This document shows, piece by piece, positions 26,160-35,961 of a stretch of 64,000 nucleotides of DNA (position 1 is the stretch's first letter; each line of letters begins with the position of its first letter). Under the pieces are notes generated by a model. That model made no database searches and had not been told where the DNA came from. It saw only the letters and a list, made by a program, of their open reading frames with translations. The stretch comes from Flavobacterium cutihirudinis (lineage in GTDB: Bacteria > Bacteroidota > Bacteroidia > Flavobacteriales > Flavobacteriaceae), in the NCBI RefSeq assembly GCF_003385895.1, contig NZ_QRDQ01000008.1, positions 492,354-556,353 on the forward strand, written 5' to 3'. The position numbers and the translations under genes were made by a program.

Positions 26160-26827
26160 TTTCTAAATTTCTAATTTTTTTTAAGTATGAAAGACAAAAA
26201 TATAAAAAAATAAATAGCACCGACATAAAGTTTAAAAAATGCTAAAATTTTATGATATTAGTTTTATTTATGAGATAAATGGCTTCCATAAAGTATCATT
26301 ATAAAAAGTGGCTTTTATAGCTTTTATCTAAGGAATAATCTCAAAAAAGACAATACAAAGCCCCATTTAACCTAAGAAAACCTCTAAAAACTACTTATTT
26401 TAAGTTTTAAGTGTTTTTTAGTAGATAAATCTACAGAGAAAAGTTCTTCGAACTTATATTTTAAATCTTGAGCAAAAAACGGCAAAAAATTACAAACAAC
26501 TGCCCTTTTCTAAATTTCGTTTTTTCAAATTTTAAAATATTTTTTTTCTTTGGATGAATTTCGAAATTTTCATTTTCTTCAAACAGAAAATCACAATCAA
26601 AAAAAAATGTTTTTTTTATTCACCAAAGCCAAAATTTAAAATCAGAAAAAAACAAGAAAAAATTCCAAAAATAGCACTGCTTTCGAGGTATTAGTTTTCT
26701 TTATGGATCAAAAAAAAGCTATAAAATATCACTATTAAAAGTGACTTTCATAGCTTTTATTAGAGCGATTTTCTCAAAAAAGACAACACAAACCCTCGTT
26801 TTACACAAGAAAACGCTTTAAACACGC
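26160..26827. other. AT-rich gap holding a decayed duplication
   Basis: No intact gene. Apart from the OmpH promoter region, bases 26288 to about 26500 resemble 26721 to about 26930 (see the pseudogene entry). The remainder is A/T runs without clear signals. Confidence 0.6.
26395..26500 (-). pseudogene. decayed remnant of a methyltransferase 3' end
   Basis: From 26288, about 150 bases align without gaps to 26721 onward, offset 433 bp. The stop codon of the intact methyltransferase (26828-26830) corresponds exactly to TTA at 26395-26397, and similarity continues into the coding region (CTAAAAAAC and AAAATAAG blocks, then TTTTAAAT and CAAAAAAT blocks). The remnant is full of substitutions and small gaps and cannot code. 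It suggests an old tandem duplication in which one copy decayed. Confidence 0.45.
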
Positions 26828-27688
26828 TTATTTTGCGTTTTGGTTGTTTTTTAGGACGTAAATGTGCGATGAATACTCTTTTGTAGACGACGCTTTTAAA
26901 TTTGATCGCAGACCGACAAAAAATGCACTGATAAAATTCATTTTTCCGGTTTTGTATTTTTCAGAAAGAAGACTCACATAAAATGAATCAAATTTCATTG
27001 GAAGTACTTTTTCTAATTTCATATCCACTTTTTCAAAAAGCAATTGGATCGCTTTTTTTGAAAAATGCCAAAAGTGAATTGGTACATCAAAAGCTGCCCA
27101 AAATTCTCCGTAATGTATTGCGTCGAAAGATTTGAAATTTGGAACAGCAACAATTAATGTTCCAGTTGGCTTAAGCAAACGCTTCAATTCTTGAATTTGA
27201 AGTTCTAAATTTGGAACGTGTTCTAAAACGTGCCACATCGTAATTACGTCAAAAGAATTATTTTCTAAAGAAGCTGTTTCTTCAACAAATGAAATTCCTT
27301 TTTGCTTTGCAATATTTTTTGCACGATCGCTTGGTTCAACTCCAATAACATTCCAACCGTCATTTTTTGCCGTCAATAAAAAATCACCAGTTCCAGCACC
27401 GATGTCTAAAATTTTTCCTTTTTGAGTTTGTTCCGAATTAATTAAATTCAGTTTATTTTTTAAAGCGATACTTTTTACAAAATGATACGCTTTTTCAAAA
27501 ACAGAACGTTTGTTATCTGTGTGCGAAATATAATCTTCGCTTTCGTAATATCTTCCTAAATTTTCTAAATCAGGTTGCGGAGATGTAATCAACATATCAA
27601 GATCTTCATCATGATACAAATCGAAAATTTCTTTTGAAACAGAATGGTCTTTTACAGTAAGAAAATGTTTTTTGTTTAAAACGTCCAT
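26828..27688 (-). CDS. class I SAM-dependent methyltransferase
   Basis: 286 residues. Motif I is ILDIGAGTGDFL (about residue 93), followed by VIGVEPSDRAK and the post-motif DVITMWHVLEHVPNLE, the UbiG/Methyltransf_11-type core. PTGTLIVAVPNF is the usual fourth strand. A zinc-ribbon-like N-terminus is not evident. Substrate unknown; related flavobacterial proteins are often found near cell-surface or small-molecule genes. The 3' end of this gene is partly duplicated in the gap downstream. Confidence 0.82.
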   Translation of the reverse strand: MDVLNKKHFLTVKDHSVSKEIFDLYHDEDLDMLITSPQPDLENLGRYYESEDYISHTDNKRSVFEKAYHFVKSIALKNKLNLINSEQTQKGKILDIGAGTGDFLLTAKNDGWNVIGVEPSDRAKNIAKQKGISFVEETASLENNSFDVITMWHVLEHVPNLELQIQELKRLLKPTGTLIVAVPNFKSFDAIHYGEFWAAFDVPIHFWHFSKKAIQLLFEKVDMKLEKVLPMKFDSFYVSLLSEKYKTGKMNFISAFFVGLRSNLKASSTKEYSSHIYVLKNNQNAK

Positions 27689-27794
27689 TTTTTAATTAAT
27701 AGTTATTTAATAGAATTCGGGTTTGAATTTATTCAGAATTGAACAAAAGTTAATCTGAACATTTATTTTATTATTTTCAATCTAATCGTAAAAA

Positions 27795-27820
27795 GATGGA
27801 CAGTTGTCCATCTCTACAAT
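27795..27820. repeat. REP-like palindrome with TCTACAAT tail
   Basis: GATGGACA-GT-TGTCCATC (27795-27812) followed by TCTACAAT. The 8-bp arms are perfect and the tail resembles the TCTCTACAAA tail of the palindrome inside the RAYT gene at 53.3 kb. Confidence 0.5.
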
Positions 27821-27868
27821 TTTGAATATTTTATTTCAAAATAATCCAACGCACCACTTTTTAAAAAA

Positions 27869-27882
27869 GTTTCACGTGGAAC
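27869..27882. promoter_or_regulatory. parS-like site downstream of mnmG
   Basis: GTTTCACGTGGAAC, one half-site of each of the two forms seen in the cluster at 29.9-30.4 kb. It is 71 bp beyond the mnmG stop. Confidence 0.6.
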
Positions 27883-27908
27883 AATTTTCAGTATTCAGTC
27901 ACAGTTTT

Positions 27909-27938
27909 CAGTTTTCAGAAACTGCTAACTGAAAACTG
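27909..27938. terminator. inverted repeat downstream of mnmG
   Basis: Perfect 10-bp arms CAGTTTTCAG / CTGAAAACTG. It lies 15 bp beyond the mnmG stop but lacks a clean U-run on the minus strand, so it may be a weak terminator or one of the CAGTTTTCAG-type dispersed repeats. Confidence 0.4.
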
Positions 27939-27952
27939 GGACTGCAAACTTT

Positions 27953-29824
27953 CTATCTTCCCATATAAATCAAAAGCACAGAAATATCACTTGGTGATAC
28001 ACCGCTAATTCTTGAAGCTTGAGAAATTGTCACAGGACGAATTTTACTCAATTTTTGTTTTGCTTCAATCGACATAGATTTAATTTTGTTGTAATCGAAA
28101 TTTTCTGGAATTTTTACTTCTTCTAAACGATTTAATTTATCAGCGTTATTTCTTTCCTTTTCGATGTAGCCAGAATATTTTACTTGAATTACAGCTTGCT
28201 CTACAATTTCTTCATCAAGATTATTTTCTTTGATATACGCTTCCACTTTTTCAAATTTCAACATATCCTCCAATTCTATCTGCGGACGAGAAAAAACTTT
28301 AAACATTTTATCGCCTTGCGAAATTGGTGCCGATTCTTTTGCTTCCAAAATTGGATTTGTTTCTGCAACCGTCACACTAGTTTCTCTAAAAAAAGAAACC
28401 ATCTTTTCAGACTCCTTTAATTTGTGTTCCATTCTTCGCATTCTTGCTTCAGAAGCTAAACCAATTTCGAACGACATTGGCGTCAATCTGAAATCGGCAT
28501 TGTCTTGTCGCAACAATGTTCTATATTCTGCTCTCGATGTAAACATACGATATGGTTCTTCCGTTCCTTTCGTAATCAAGTCGTCAATCAAAACTCCAAT
28601 ATACGCTTCATCACGTTTTAAAATTAACGGCGCTTTTTCGTGCACTTTTAAATGCGCATTTATTCCGGCCATCAAACCTTGCGAAGCTGCTTCTTCATAT
28701 CCTGTTGTTCCATTAATTTGTCCGGCAAAATATAATCCCTCAACCAACTTTGTTTCCAAAGTATGTTTTAATTGTGTTGGTGGGAAATAGTCATACTCGA
28801 TCGCGTAACCTGGACGAAGAAATTTTACATTTTCAAAACCGACAACGGTACGCAAAGCTTTAAACTGAATATCCTCCGGAAGCGAAGTTGAAAATCCGTT
28901 TACGTAAACTTCACAAGTTTTCCATCCTTCCGGCTCAACAAAAAGTTGGTGACGTTCTTTATCAGCAAAACGATTAATCTTATCTTCAATCGACGGGCAA
29001 TATCTCGGACCTAAACTTTTTATTCTTCCGTTGAACATTGGCGAACGATCAAAACCAGATCTCAAAATATCATGAACATCCAACGACGTGTATGTCATGT
29101 GACAAGATCTTTGATGCGTTAACGTAACCGTTAAATCCGAATAAGAAAACTTATCCGGTTTTGCATCTCCTTTTTCTTCATTCATTTTCGAATAATCCAA
29201 AGAACGACCATCAACTCGTGGTGGCGTTCCAGTTTTCATTCTTCCAGCTTCAAAACCGGCATTCACTAAATCTTCGGTAATTCCGGTTGCGGCACTTTCG
29301 CCCGCTCTTCCTCCTCCAAATTGTTTCTCTCCAATATGAATCAATCCGTTCAAAAAAGTTCCGTTTGTCAACACAACCGATTTAGAACGAATCTCAACTC
29401 CAAGCGAAGTTCTAATTCCTTTTATCTTTCCGTTCTCGATAATCAGACCTTTTACCATTTCTTGGTAAAAATCTAAATTTGGAGTTCCCTCCAACATCAA
29501 TCTCCATTCTTCTGCAAAACGCATTCGATCACTTTGAACTCTTGGCGACCACATCGCAGGTCCTTTCGATTTATTCAACATCTTGAACTGAATTGCAGTT
29601 CGATCTGAAACGATTCCGGAGTAACCTCCAAGCGCATCGATCTCACGAACAATTTGTCCTTTTGCAATTCCTCCCATTGCAGGATTGCAAGACATCTGGG
29701 CTATATTCTGCAAACTCATTGTAACCAATAAAGTTTTGGATCCCAAATTTGCGGCCGCTGCCGCGGCTTCAGATCCTGCATGACCAGCACCAACTACAAT
29801 AACATCGTATTCTTCTAAAAACAT
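27953..29824 (-). CDS. mnmG: tRNA uridine-5-carboxymethylaminomethyl modification enzyme MnmG
   Basis: 623 residues, full length. The FAD-binding motif [12 protein letters not shown] lies at residues 10-21. [56 protein letters not shown] and the [20 protein letters not shown] block are all conserved. With MnmE it modifies the wobble uridine of several tRNAs. The C-terminal helical domain with [16 protein letters not shown] is intact. The gene is flanked by parS-like sites on both sides; in many bacteria mnmG (gidA) lies near the replication origin. Confidence 0.97.
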   Translation of the reverse strand: MFLEEYDVIVVGAGHAGSEAAAAAANLGSKTLLVTMSLQNIAQMSCNPAMGGIAKGQIVREIDALGGYSGIVSDRTAIQFKMLNKSKGPAMWSPRVQSDRMRFAEEWRLMLEGTPNLDFYQEMVKGLIIENGKIKGIRTSLGVEIRSKSVVLTNGTFLNGLIHIGEKQFGGGRAGESAATGITEDLVNAGFEAGRMKTGTPPRVDGRSLDYSKMNEEKGDAKPDKFSYSDLTVTLTHQRSCHMTYTSLDVHDILRSGFDRSPMFNGRIKSLGPRYCPSIEDKINRFADKERHQLFVEPEGWKTCEVYVNGFSTSLPEDIQFKALRTVVGFENVKFLRPGYAIEYDYFPPTQLKHTLETKLVEGLYFAGQINGTTGYEEAASQGLMAGINAHLKVHEKAPLILKRDEAYIGVLIDDLITKGTEEPYRMFTSRAEYRTLLRQDNADFRLTPMSFEIGLASEARMRRMEHKLKESEKMVSFFRETSVTVAETNPILEAKESAPISQGDKMFKVFSRPQIELEDMLKFEKVEAYIKENNLDEEIVEQAVIQVKYSGYIEKERNNADKLNRLEEVKIPENFDYNKIKSMSIEAKQKLSKIRPVTISQASRISGVSPSDISVLLIYMGR

Positions 29825-29888
29825 TTTGTTTTATTATTCTCTGGAAACCGTTTAAGGCAGTTCTCAGAATTAACTTTATTTCTCTTTT

Positions 29889-30367
29889 GTTCCACGTGGA
29901 ACGGTTTTTTTTATTTGAAGTTTCAGGTTTCAAGTTTGAAGTTTCAAACCTAAACCAGATGTTTCACGTGAAACATCTATTCTTTTAAACTCAAAATTCA
30001 AACCCAAATCTTCAATGTTTCACGTGAAACATTTTCTAAACTAAACACGGATTCAAAAACTAAACCCAAAAGTTCCACGTAGAACATATTCAATTTCTTC
30101 TTAAATTAAAGCTAAAAACTTAACGTTCCACGTGAAACATTTTACTTATTCTTTCTCTCCAGAATTAAATTTCACATGTTCTACATGAAACAACTTATCC
30201 AGCTTACATCAATTTTTCATGTTCCACGTGAAACACTTTTTAAAATCGATTTCAAAATAGAAACGTTTCACGTGGAACAATCTCTAGCTATCAGTTTCAA
30301 TATTCGCAACTTGAAACCAGAAACAATAAAAAACTTGAAACAAATTTTCTATTGTTCCACGTGAAAC
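29889..30367. promoter_or_regulatory. cluster of nine parS-like palindromes
   Basis: Nine 14-bp palindromes of the form GTT[C/T]CACGTG[G/A]AAC: 29889-29902, 29961-29974, 30017-30030, 30072-30085 (one central change), 30125-30138, 30178-30191 (degenerate), 30221-30234, 30265-30278, 30354-30367. The four at 29961, 30017, 30221 and 30354, with flanking bases, fit the ParB/Spo0J consensus TGTTNCACGTGAAACA exactly. Spacing is mostly 43-76 bp. The last site overlaps the end of ybeY and supplies its FHVEQ codons. parA and parB are not in the window. Such a dense array is a likely chromosomal centromere. Confidence 0.82.
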
Positions 30368-30768
30368 ATCGCGATCTTTTCATCTTCTTTTAAACGCATA
30401 AGCTCTGCATCTGCATCACTTTTATCTTTGTATCCACAGTAATGTAATATACCATGAGCAAGTACACGTTTCAATTCTTCTTCAAATGAAACATTAAAAT
30501 CTTTTGCGTTGTCTTCTACTCTTTCAACAGAAACAAAAATATCTCCGTTTAATTCGTTACCAACTGTATAATCAAAACTAATAATATCAGTTAGTGTGTC
30601 GTGATCTAAATACTCAACATTTATTTTGTGCAGGTATTCATCATCACAAAAAATATAGTTTATTTCTCCCTCACTCTTCTTTTCAGAAACAATAACTGCG
30701 CTCAACCAATCTGTAAAAGCTTGTTCGTTATCTAAAGAAAATTCGGTTTCGTAATTAAAGTTTATCAT
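30349..30768 (-). CDS. ybeY: endoribonuclease YbeY (16S rRNA maturation)
   Basis: 139 residues. The family motif reads HGILHYCGYKDKSD: the first two His of the H-x3-H-x5-H zinc site are present, while the third position is Asp/Lys-rich (GYKDKS), a form that I associate with Bacteroidota rather than decay. The upstream INVEYLDHDTLTDIISFDY block is typical. YbeY acts in 16S rRNA 3' maturation and ribosome quality control. It overlaps the DUF4175 gene by 4 bp, so it is translationally coupled. Its last codons are formed by a parS-like palindrome. Confidence 0.88.
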   Translation of the reverse strand: MINFNYETEFSLDNEQAFTDWLSAVIVSEKKSEGEINYIFCDDEYLHKINVEYLDHDTLTDIISFDYTVGNELNGDIFVSVERVEDNAKDFNVSFEEELKRVLAHGILHYCGYKDKSDADAELMRLKEDEKIAMFHVEQ

Positions 30769-33700
30769 TTTGTATTAAAATATTCTTGAACCTTTTGATT
30801 AAAATTCGAGCGCAAAGGTAGCGATTGTCTATTTAAAATTTCTACACTATTTAAATAATCAGTTAATGAGCTTGGTAAAGCATTTGCACGATTAGAAAAT
30901 TCAGCCTTATTTGTTTCAGATTGACGCTTCGTATCTTGACCTTGTTCCTGAACTGCGTTGTTTAATTTTAGTAATTCTTGCTGAATATTTAAAATTCTCT
31001 GTAGGTTCTCATTCTTAAATCCTTTATTTAAAATCTGCTTTTCTGAAGCTTTCATTTGATCAATTACATTTTTTCCTTGAGCGTCTAAACCTTTTTTAGC
31101 TAACTCTTTTTGTAATGCTTCACGAAGTTTGACTTGCTCTTTGTAAATCTCCATTATCTTTTCAGCATCTCCTTCTCCATCATTACCTTCATTTCCATCT
31201 TTACCATTTCCTCCTTCTTTACTTCCTTGTCCATTTTTACCCTGACCATTCTTTCCGTCTTTTCCATTTCCATCTTTTCCTTGTTGACCTTCTTGACCTG
31301 GTTTTCCTTCTCCGGTTTTTCCCTGCTGACCAGTTCCGGGTTTATCACCTTGCTTCATTCCGTCCTTCATTTTATCAGCCAAGCCTTTTTGCTTTTGAAT
31401 AATGTCTGGTAATTGCATTCCTTGTCCGTCTCCAGGTTTTGGTTTCCCCATTCCTGGTTTAGACATTTGCATCTGCATATTATTTAAAAGGTCACTTAGA
31501 AAATCAGCTAATTTATTTGCAGATGAAACAGCGTATTGCTGATGCGAAACTCCTTTTGGGATTTGGACATCGGTTAAAACTTCAATTGCTTTGTCCATAT
31601 TATATTGTACGTTTCCAATTTCCTTACTTACATCTTCCGCAATTTTTGGATTTCTTAAAGACATTGCAAACAAACTATCATCGACATGACGGAACTGTTG
31701 TTTTAAATTCTGCTGAATTTTGATGTTCTTCGTATAAGCGGAAGAACCTAATTTCATCGATTTAAACTGTTTCATTACATCTTCCTGAGACAATGAAAAA
31801 GCTAAAAGATTATCCAGAATTTGACGAAGCATTGCAACATCTTCTTCCAATTGTTCTTGTTCTCCACCTTCCATGGTTGAACTCATTTGTTCCGCCATTG
31901 ACTTCATTTTCTTAGAAGCACTTTTTTGTTTTGGCTTAGCCGAAGAAGTATTCTTTTTACTTAATTCCTCTGAAGCTTTATTCAAATCATTTTCTACATC
32001 TTTTTCTTTTGAAGCATCTTTCGGAATATCCAAAGGAGATTTCAAAGTATTATTTTCATCTTTCAAATCTTTAAGATCTTCCTGAATTTTATCAAATGAT
32101 TTTTTGATATCGTCTTGCTTCTCTTTTGTATTTTCAGCATCTTTATTAGAAAGTTCTTCTTGCTTTTCAGCCAACTTATTTAGTTTCTCAGCAACTTGTT
32201 CTGCTTTCTTTTCTACATAAAAACGCTTGGTTAATTCGACTAATTGTTCTAAATTACGAGATTGATTTTTACTGATTTGTTTGAATTTATCCATCTTATC
32301 AAACAACTCTTCGCTGTTTAATTTGTCGTTTAAGTTCTTTAACTCATCCATCAATTTCTGATTCTTCTCTAAATCTTTCTCAGCATTATCTAAACGCTTT
32401 TGTAAATCTTCAGCAGTTTTATCTTTCTTATCAGTATTGTATTTATCTAAATTCTTATTCATTTTTTCAGCAAACTGCTTCATCATTTCGTCTTGTTGTT
32501 TTTGACGTTTGATAAAATCGTTTACTTTTTGCTGATCCTTAAACTCTAAATTGTCTTTTTCTTTTCCGGTATTTTTTAGTTTGTCCATATCAGAAAATTG
32601 CTTTTCCTGATTCTTTAATGATTTAGATAAACTATTAATATTGGCATTTTGCTGTTGCAATTCGGCATCGTGAATTTCATCTGTTGTAGCAACTCGATCT
32701 GAAAATGTAGAAGATTTTGTACTCTTAAATCCGTGCAATGCATCGTTGTCAAAAACCTCAAAATAGTATTCGTACGATACTCCTTCTTCAACTGCAAGAT
32801 TACTTGGGAAGTTAAAAACAAACTGATCAAACACAGCTTGCTTTACTGGAATAGTTCCGCGTTTTGAAGTTTGTGGTTTGCCATGTTCGTAATAAACAAT
32901 CTGCAATTTCGATAAACCGTAGTCGTCTCCCAGTCTTCCTAAAACATAATTCTTATCTAACTTTAAACTATCAGGAGCTGGCGAAACAGTGATTGTTGGA
33001 TGCTGATCTTTGATAACTGACAGCTGATAGTCTAATTTTTCATAGTTTTTGACCTTATTATTCGAAGTAAGAATTTGATATTCTGTATTTTGATTGATAT
33101 TTTTAGCCAATTTAAACTCGTTTTCGATCTTATTAAACTTCAAAACTGCGTTTTCATCTTTCCAAACTACCTCTTGAGTCGATTGGGTTTTCATTCTCCA
33201 GGTTACAATTGTTCCTTCTGGTACGATTGCATTTCCGGTTCCTTGAATGGTTTCTGATTTCTTTTTTAGGTAAGATGGAAAATTCAAAACCATTTCGAAG
33301 TTCGCAATCGATGGAACTGTAATAACTTTTAATTCATATTCATTTGATGAAACAGAATTTCCTTCAAAAGAAAAAGCCATATCTGAAGTTGGTTTTTCAA
33401 TCTTGAATTCGAACTTTCCAGTTTGAGAAGATTCCATAAAATAGCTTTCATTGCCAATATGAATCATTACATTTTCCGGAACTATGTTTCCTTCAGTTTC
33501 TACTTTTACAATGAAATCTTTGTTTTGTTCTGTCTGAAGTTTGTCATTTAAAACCACAAATTTGAAAGGAGCCGGAGGCAAAAAAGCAGAATTGAAATGC
33601 ACCACTCTATTAAAACTTTGAGAAATGATATTACTATTTCCTGAAACAAAAAAGACTGCAAACAACAAAACCGGAATCAAAGCCAAAGGCAAATACTTTT

Positions 33701-34157
33701 TATTTGAATTATAATTGATGGCATTTCCAAACGGAATTGGTTGCAATGAATTTGCTTTTTGTTCGATTGAAGCCAACATTAATTCTGAACTTTCTGCTGA
33801 ATTTTCATTGGAAGAAAGCTGCAAAAAGTTCGTCAGTTTATCACTTACTTCTGTAAAATGATTTCCAATAATTGCCGAAGCTTGATTATAATCGATTCCT
33901 TTTTGAAGTTTGAACAACTTAAAAATTGGAAATAAGATAAATCGAAACAACAGAAAAACTTCTACTGCAATAAATATCCAGAATAAAAGAGTCCTTCCTA
34001 ATGGTTTCAGCCAAAGAAAATATTCTATAAAAAGGGTAAAAAGAAAGTATAATAATCCCAAACCAATAAAAAGAAGTCCTCCTTTTATTAATTCATTCAT
34101 ATAATATTTCTTTATAAATCCTTCTAACTTCTGATATATTGCAGATGATGTTTTCAA
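30765..34157 (-). CDS. DUF4175 family membrane protein
   Basis: 1130 residues. Three membrane helices in the first 170 residues (about 24-46, 53-75, 150-170) are followed by a large periplasmic or cytoplasmic beta-rich region (about 180-480), then long Lys/Glu/Gln coiled coils (about 490-770) and a Gly/Lys/Gln-rich stretch (DGNGKDGKNGQGKNGQG, about 950-1010). The architecture is that of DUF4175, widespread in Bacteroidota and of unknown function. It is followed by ybeY with a 4-bp overlap. Some members are encoded near cell-envelope genes; no function should be assumed. Confidence 0.85.
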   Translation of the reverse strand: MKTSSAIYQKLEGFIKKYYMNELIKGGLLFIGLGLLYFLFTLFIEYFLWLKPLGRTLLFWIFIAVEVFLLFRFILFPIFKLFKLQKGIDYNQASAIIGNHFTEVSDKLTNFLQLSSNENSAESSELMLASIEQKANSLQPIPFGNAINYNSNKKYLPLALIPVLLFAVFFVSGNSNIISQSFNRVVHFNSAFLPPAPFKFVVLNDKLQTEQNKDFIVKVETEGNIVPENVMIHIGNESYFMESSQTGKFEFKIEKPTSDMAFSFEGNSVSSNEYELKVITVPSIANFEMVLNFPSYLKKKSETIQGTGNAIVPEGTIVTWRMKTQSTQEVVWKDENAVLKFNKIENEFKLAKNINQNTEYQILTSNNKVKNYEKLDYQLSVIKDQHPTITVSPAPDSLKLDKNYVLGRLGDDYGLSKLQIVYYEHGKPQTSKRGTIPVKQAVFDQFVFNFPSNLAVEEGVSYEYYFEVFDNDALHGFKSTKSSTFSDRVATTDEIHDAELQQQNANINSLSKSLKNQEKQFSDMDKLKNTGKEKDNLEFKDQQKVNDFIKRQKQQDEMMKQFAEKMNKNLDKYNTDKKDKTAEDLQKRLDNAEKDLEKNQKLMDELKNLNDKLNSEELFDKMDKFKQISKNQSRNLEQLVELTKRFYVEKKAEQVAEKLNKLAEKQEELSNKDAENTKEKQDDIKKSFDKIQEDLKDLKDENNTLKSPLDIPKDASKEKDVENDLNKASEELSKKNTSSAKPKQKSASKKMKSMAEQMSSTMEGGEQEQLEEDVAMLRQILDNLLAFSLSQEDVMKQFKSMKLGSSAYTKNIKIQQNLKQQFRHVDDSLFAMSLRNPKIAEDVSKEIGNVQYNMDKAIEVLTDVQIPKGVSHQQYAVSSANKLADFLSDLLNNMQMQMSKPGMGKPKPGDGQGMQLPDIIQKQKGLADKMKDGMKQGDKPGTGQQGKTGEGKPGQEGQQGKDGNGKDGKNGQGKNGQGSKEGGNGKDGNEGNDGEGDAEKIMEIYKEQVKLREALQKELAKKGLDAQGKNVIDQMKASEKQILNKGFKNENLQRILNIQQELLKLNNAVQEQGQDTKRQSETNKAEFSNRANALPSSLTDYLNSVEILNRQSLPLRSNFNQKVQEYFNTK

Positions 34158-34275
34158 AATAAAATCTCTTTTAATTATAACCCATAAAAGTACTAATTAT
34201 AGCGATTCAAATTCCAAAAAAATAAATTCCAAATTCCAAGTATTCACTGAGTTTAGAATTTGGGATTTTAAAAAA

Positions 34276-34303
34276 TTGGGATTTATCTAAAGTTGTATCT
34301 TTG
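34276..34303 (+). promoter_or_regulatory. gltX promoter
   Basis: TTG (34276-34278), 17 bases, TATCTTTG (34296-34303). The ATG at 34321 lies 17 bases downstream. Confidence 0.65.
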
Positions 34304-34320
34304 CAACAAAATTTATACAA

Positions 34321-35826
34321 ATGTCAAAGCAAGTTCGCGTGCGTTTTGCACCAAGTCCGACTGGACCATTACATATTGGCGGAGTTCGTACTGCCCTATT
34401 TAATTATTTATTTGCAAAGAAACATAACGGTGTTTTTTATCTGAGAATTGAAGATACAGATCAAACTCGTTTTGTGCCAGGTGCCGAAGCTTATATTATG
34501 GAAGCGCTTGAATGGTTAGGAATTTCTCCTGAAGAAACCGTTGGAAAAAATGAAAAATTTGGTCCATACAGACAAAGTGATCGTAAGGAATTATATCAAT
34601 CTTATGCTGATCAATTGATCAAGTCAGGTTGGGCATATTATGCATTTGATACTCCTGAAGCATTAGATGCACATAGAAAACAACACGAAGCTGAAGGAAA
34701 AACGTTTATATACAATCATCATAACCGTGAAAAATTAGATACATCTTTAGTAATTTCTGCTGACGAAGTTTCTAAAAGAATTGCAAATGGAGAACATTAT
34801 GTGATTCGTTTTAAAACTCCAGTTGATGAAACTTTACATTTAAAAGATATTATTCGTGGCGATGTTAAGTTCGAAACGAGTTTGCTCGATGATAAAGTTT
34901 TATTTAAAAGTGACGGAATGCCAACGTATCATTTAGCGAATATTGTAGATGATCATTTGATGGAAACTTCACACGTAATTCGTGGTGAAGAATGGTTGCC
35001 ATCAATGCCACTTCACATTTTATTATATAGAGCTTTTGGTTGGGATGCTCCAGAATTTGCACATTTACCTTTGATTTTGAAACCAGTTGGAAACGGAAAA
35101 TTATCTAAAAGAGATGGTGATAAATTAGGATTTCCTGTGTTTCCATTAGAATGGAAAACGGAAGAAGGTGTTTCATCTGGATACAGAGAAAAAGGGTTTT
35201 TCCCGGAAGCAGTTGTAAACTTCCTAGCTTTGTTAGGTTGGAATGACGGAACAGATAAAGAATTATATTCTTTAGAAGAATTGGTTGAAGCTTTTGACTT
35301 AAGCCGAGTTCATAAAGCGGGAGCAAAATTTGATCCTGAGAAAAACAAATGGTTCAATCATCAATATTTAATCAAACAAAATAATGCGGATTTAGCGAAA
35401 AGCTTCTCTCCTATTTTGGTTGAAAAAGGTGTTGATGTTTCTAAATATGACGTCACAAGAATCGTTTCTTTGATTAAAGAAAGAGCTCATTTCGTTTCAG
35501 AGTTTTGGGATTTAACTGATTTCTTTTTCCAAGCTCCGACTTCTTATGATGAAAAAGCAAGCAAAAACTGGAAGGAAGAAACTCCGGCATTAATGCAAGA
35601 ATTGATTTCAACTCTAGAATATATTGATGGTTTTGATTCCGAAAATATTGAAGCAATCGTAAAAGATTGGTTAACTAAAAATGAAATTGGAATGGGTAAA
35701 GTTATGCAACCTTTCCGTCTAAGTTTGGTCGGAGCTTTAAAAGGCCCTCACCTATTTGACATTGTTGAAATCATTGGAAAAGAAGAAACTATTTCGAGAA
35801 TTCAGAAAGCGATAGCAACTTTATAA
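34321..35826 (+). CDS. gltX: glutamate--tRNA ligase
   Basis: 501 residues. The class I HIGH motif appears as PSPTGPLHIGG (about residues 11-21) and the KMSKS equivalent as KLSKRDGDKLG near residue 260. YLRIEDTDQTR and GEEWLPSMPLHILLY are typical GluRS blocks. It charges tRNA-Glu. A separate full glnS lies 4 kb downstream, so this GluRS need not be non-discriminating. The gene has its own promoter and terminator. Confidence 0.97.
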   Translation: MSKQVRVRFAPSPTGPLHIGGVRTALFNYLFAKKHNGVFYLRIEDTDQTRFVPGAEAYIMEALEWLGISPEETVGKNEKFGPYRQSDRKELYQSYADQLIKSGWAYYAFDTPEALDAHRKQHEAEGKTFIYNHHNREKLDTSLVISADEVSKRIANGEHYVIRFKTPVDETLHLKDIIRGDVKFETSLLDDKVLFKSDGMPTYHLANIVDDHLMETSHVIRGEEWLPSMPLHILLYRAFGWDAPEFAHLPLILKPVGNGKLSKRDGDKLGFPVFPLEWKTEEGVSSGYREKGFFPEAVVNFLALLGWNDGTDKELYSLEELVEAFDLSRVHKAGAKFDPEKNKWFNHQYLIKQNNADLAKSFSPILVEKGVDVSKYDVTRIVSLIKERAHFVSEFWDLTDFFFQAPTSYDEKASKNWKEETPALMQELISTLEYIDGFDSENIEAIVKDWLTKNEIGMGKVMQPFRLSLVGALKGPHLFDIVEIIGKEETISRIQKAIATL

Positions 35827-35852
35827 TTAAAATTCAATTCAAAAATAGAAAT

Positions 35853-35889
35853 GCTAAGAAACATCCAACAAATGTTCTTAGCGTTTTTT
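35853..35889 (+). terminator. gltX terminator
   Basis: Stem GCTAAGAA(A)CAT / ATGTTCTTAGC with a one-base bulge, followed by seven T residues. Confidence 0.83.
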
Positions 35890-35961
35890 TAATGTTTAAA
35901 AAATTTATTTTAGAAGAATTTTCGTAATTTACCAAGATCAAAAATTTAAATTAATATCACC

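Noticed and set aside
30176..30364. 62-codon ORF in the parS cluster
   Set aside because: Its codons are made of the palindromes (FHVEQ, FHVPRE repeats); not a plausible gene.
29889..30367. Regularly spaced repeats as a CRISPR array
   Set aside because: The repeats are 14-bp palindromes with uneven spacing, match parS, and no cas genes are present.
30385..30430. ybeY as a pseudogene because the third His is missing
   Set aside because: The rest of the gene is intact and coupled to DUF4175; the GYKDKS form is, to my knowledge, usual in this phylum.
31134..31412. 92-codon plus ORF opposite the DUF4175 gene
   Set aside because: Antisense to a Lys/Gly-rich coding stretch, giving a Ser/Phe/Ile-rich shadow frame.
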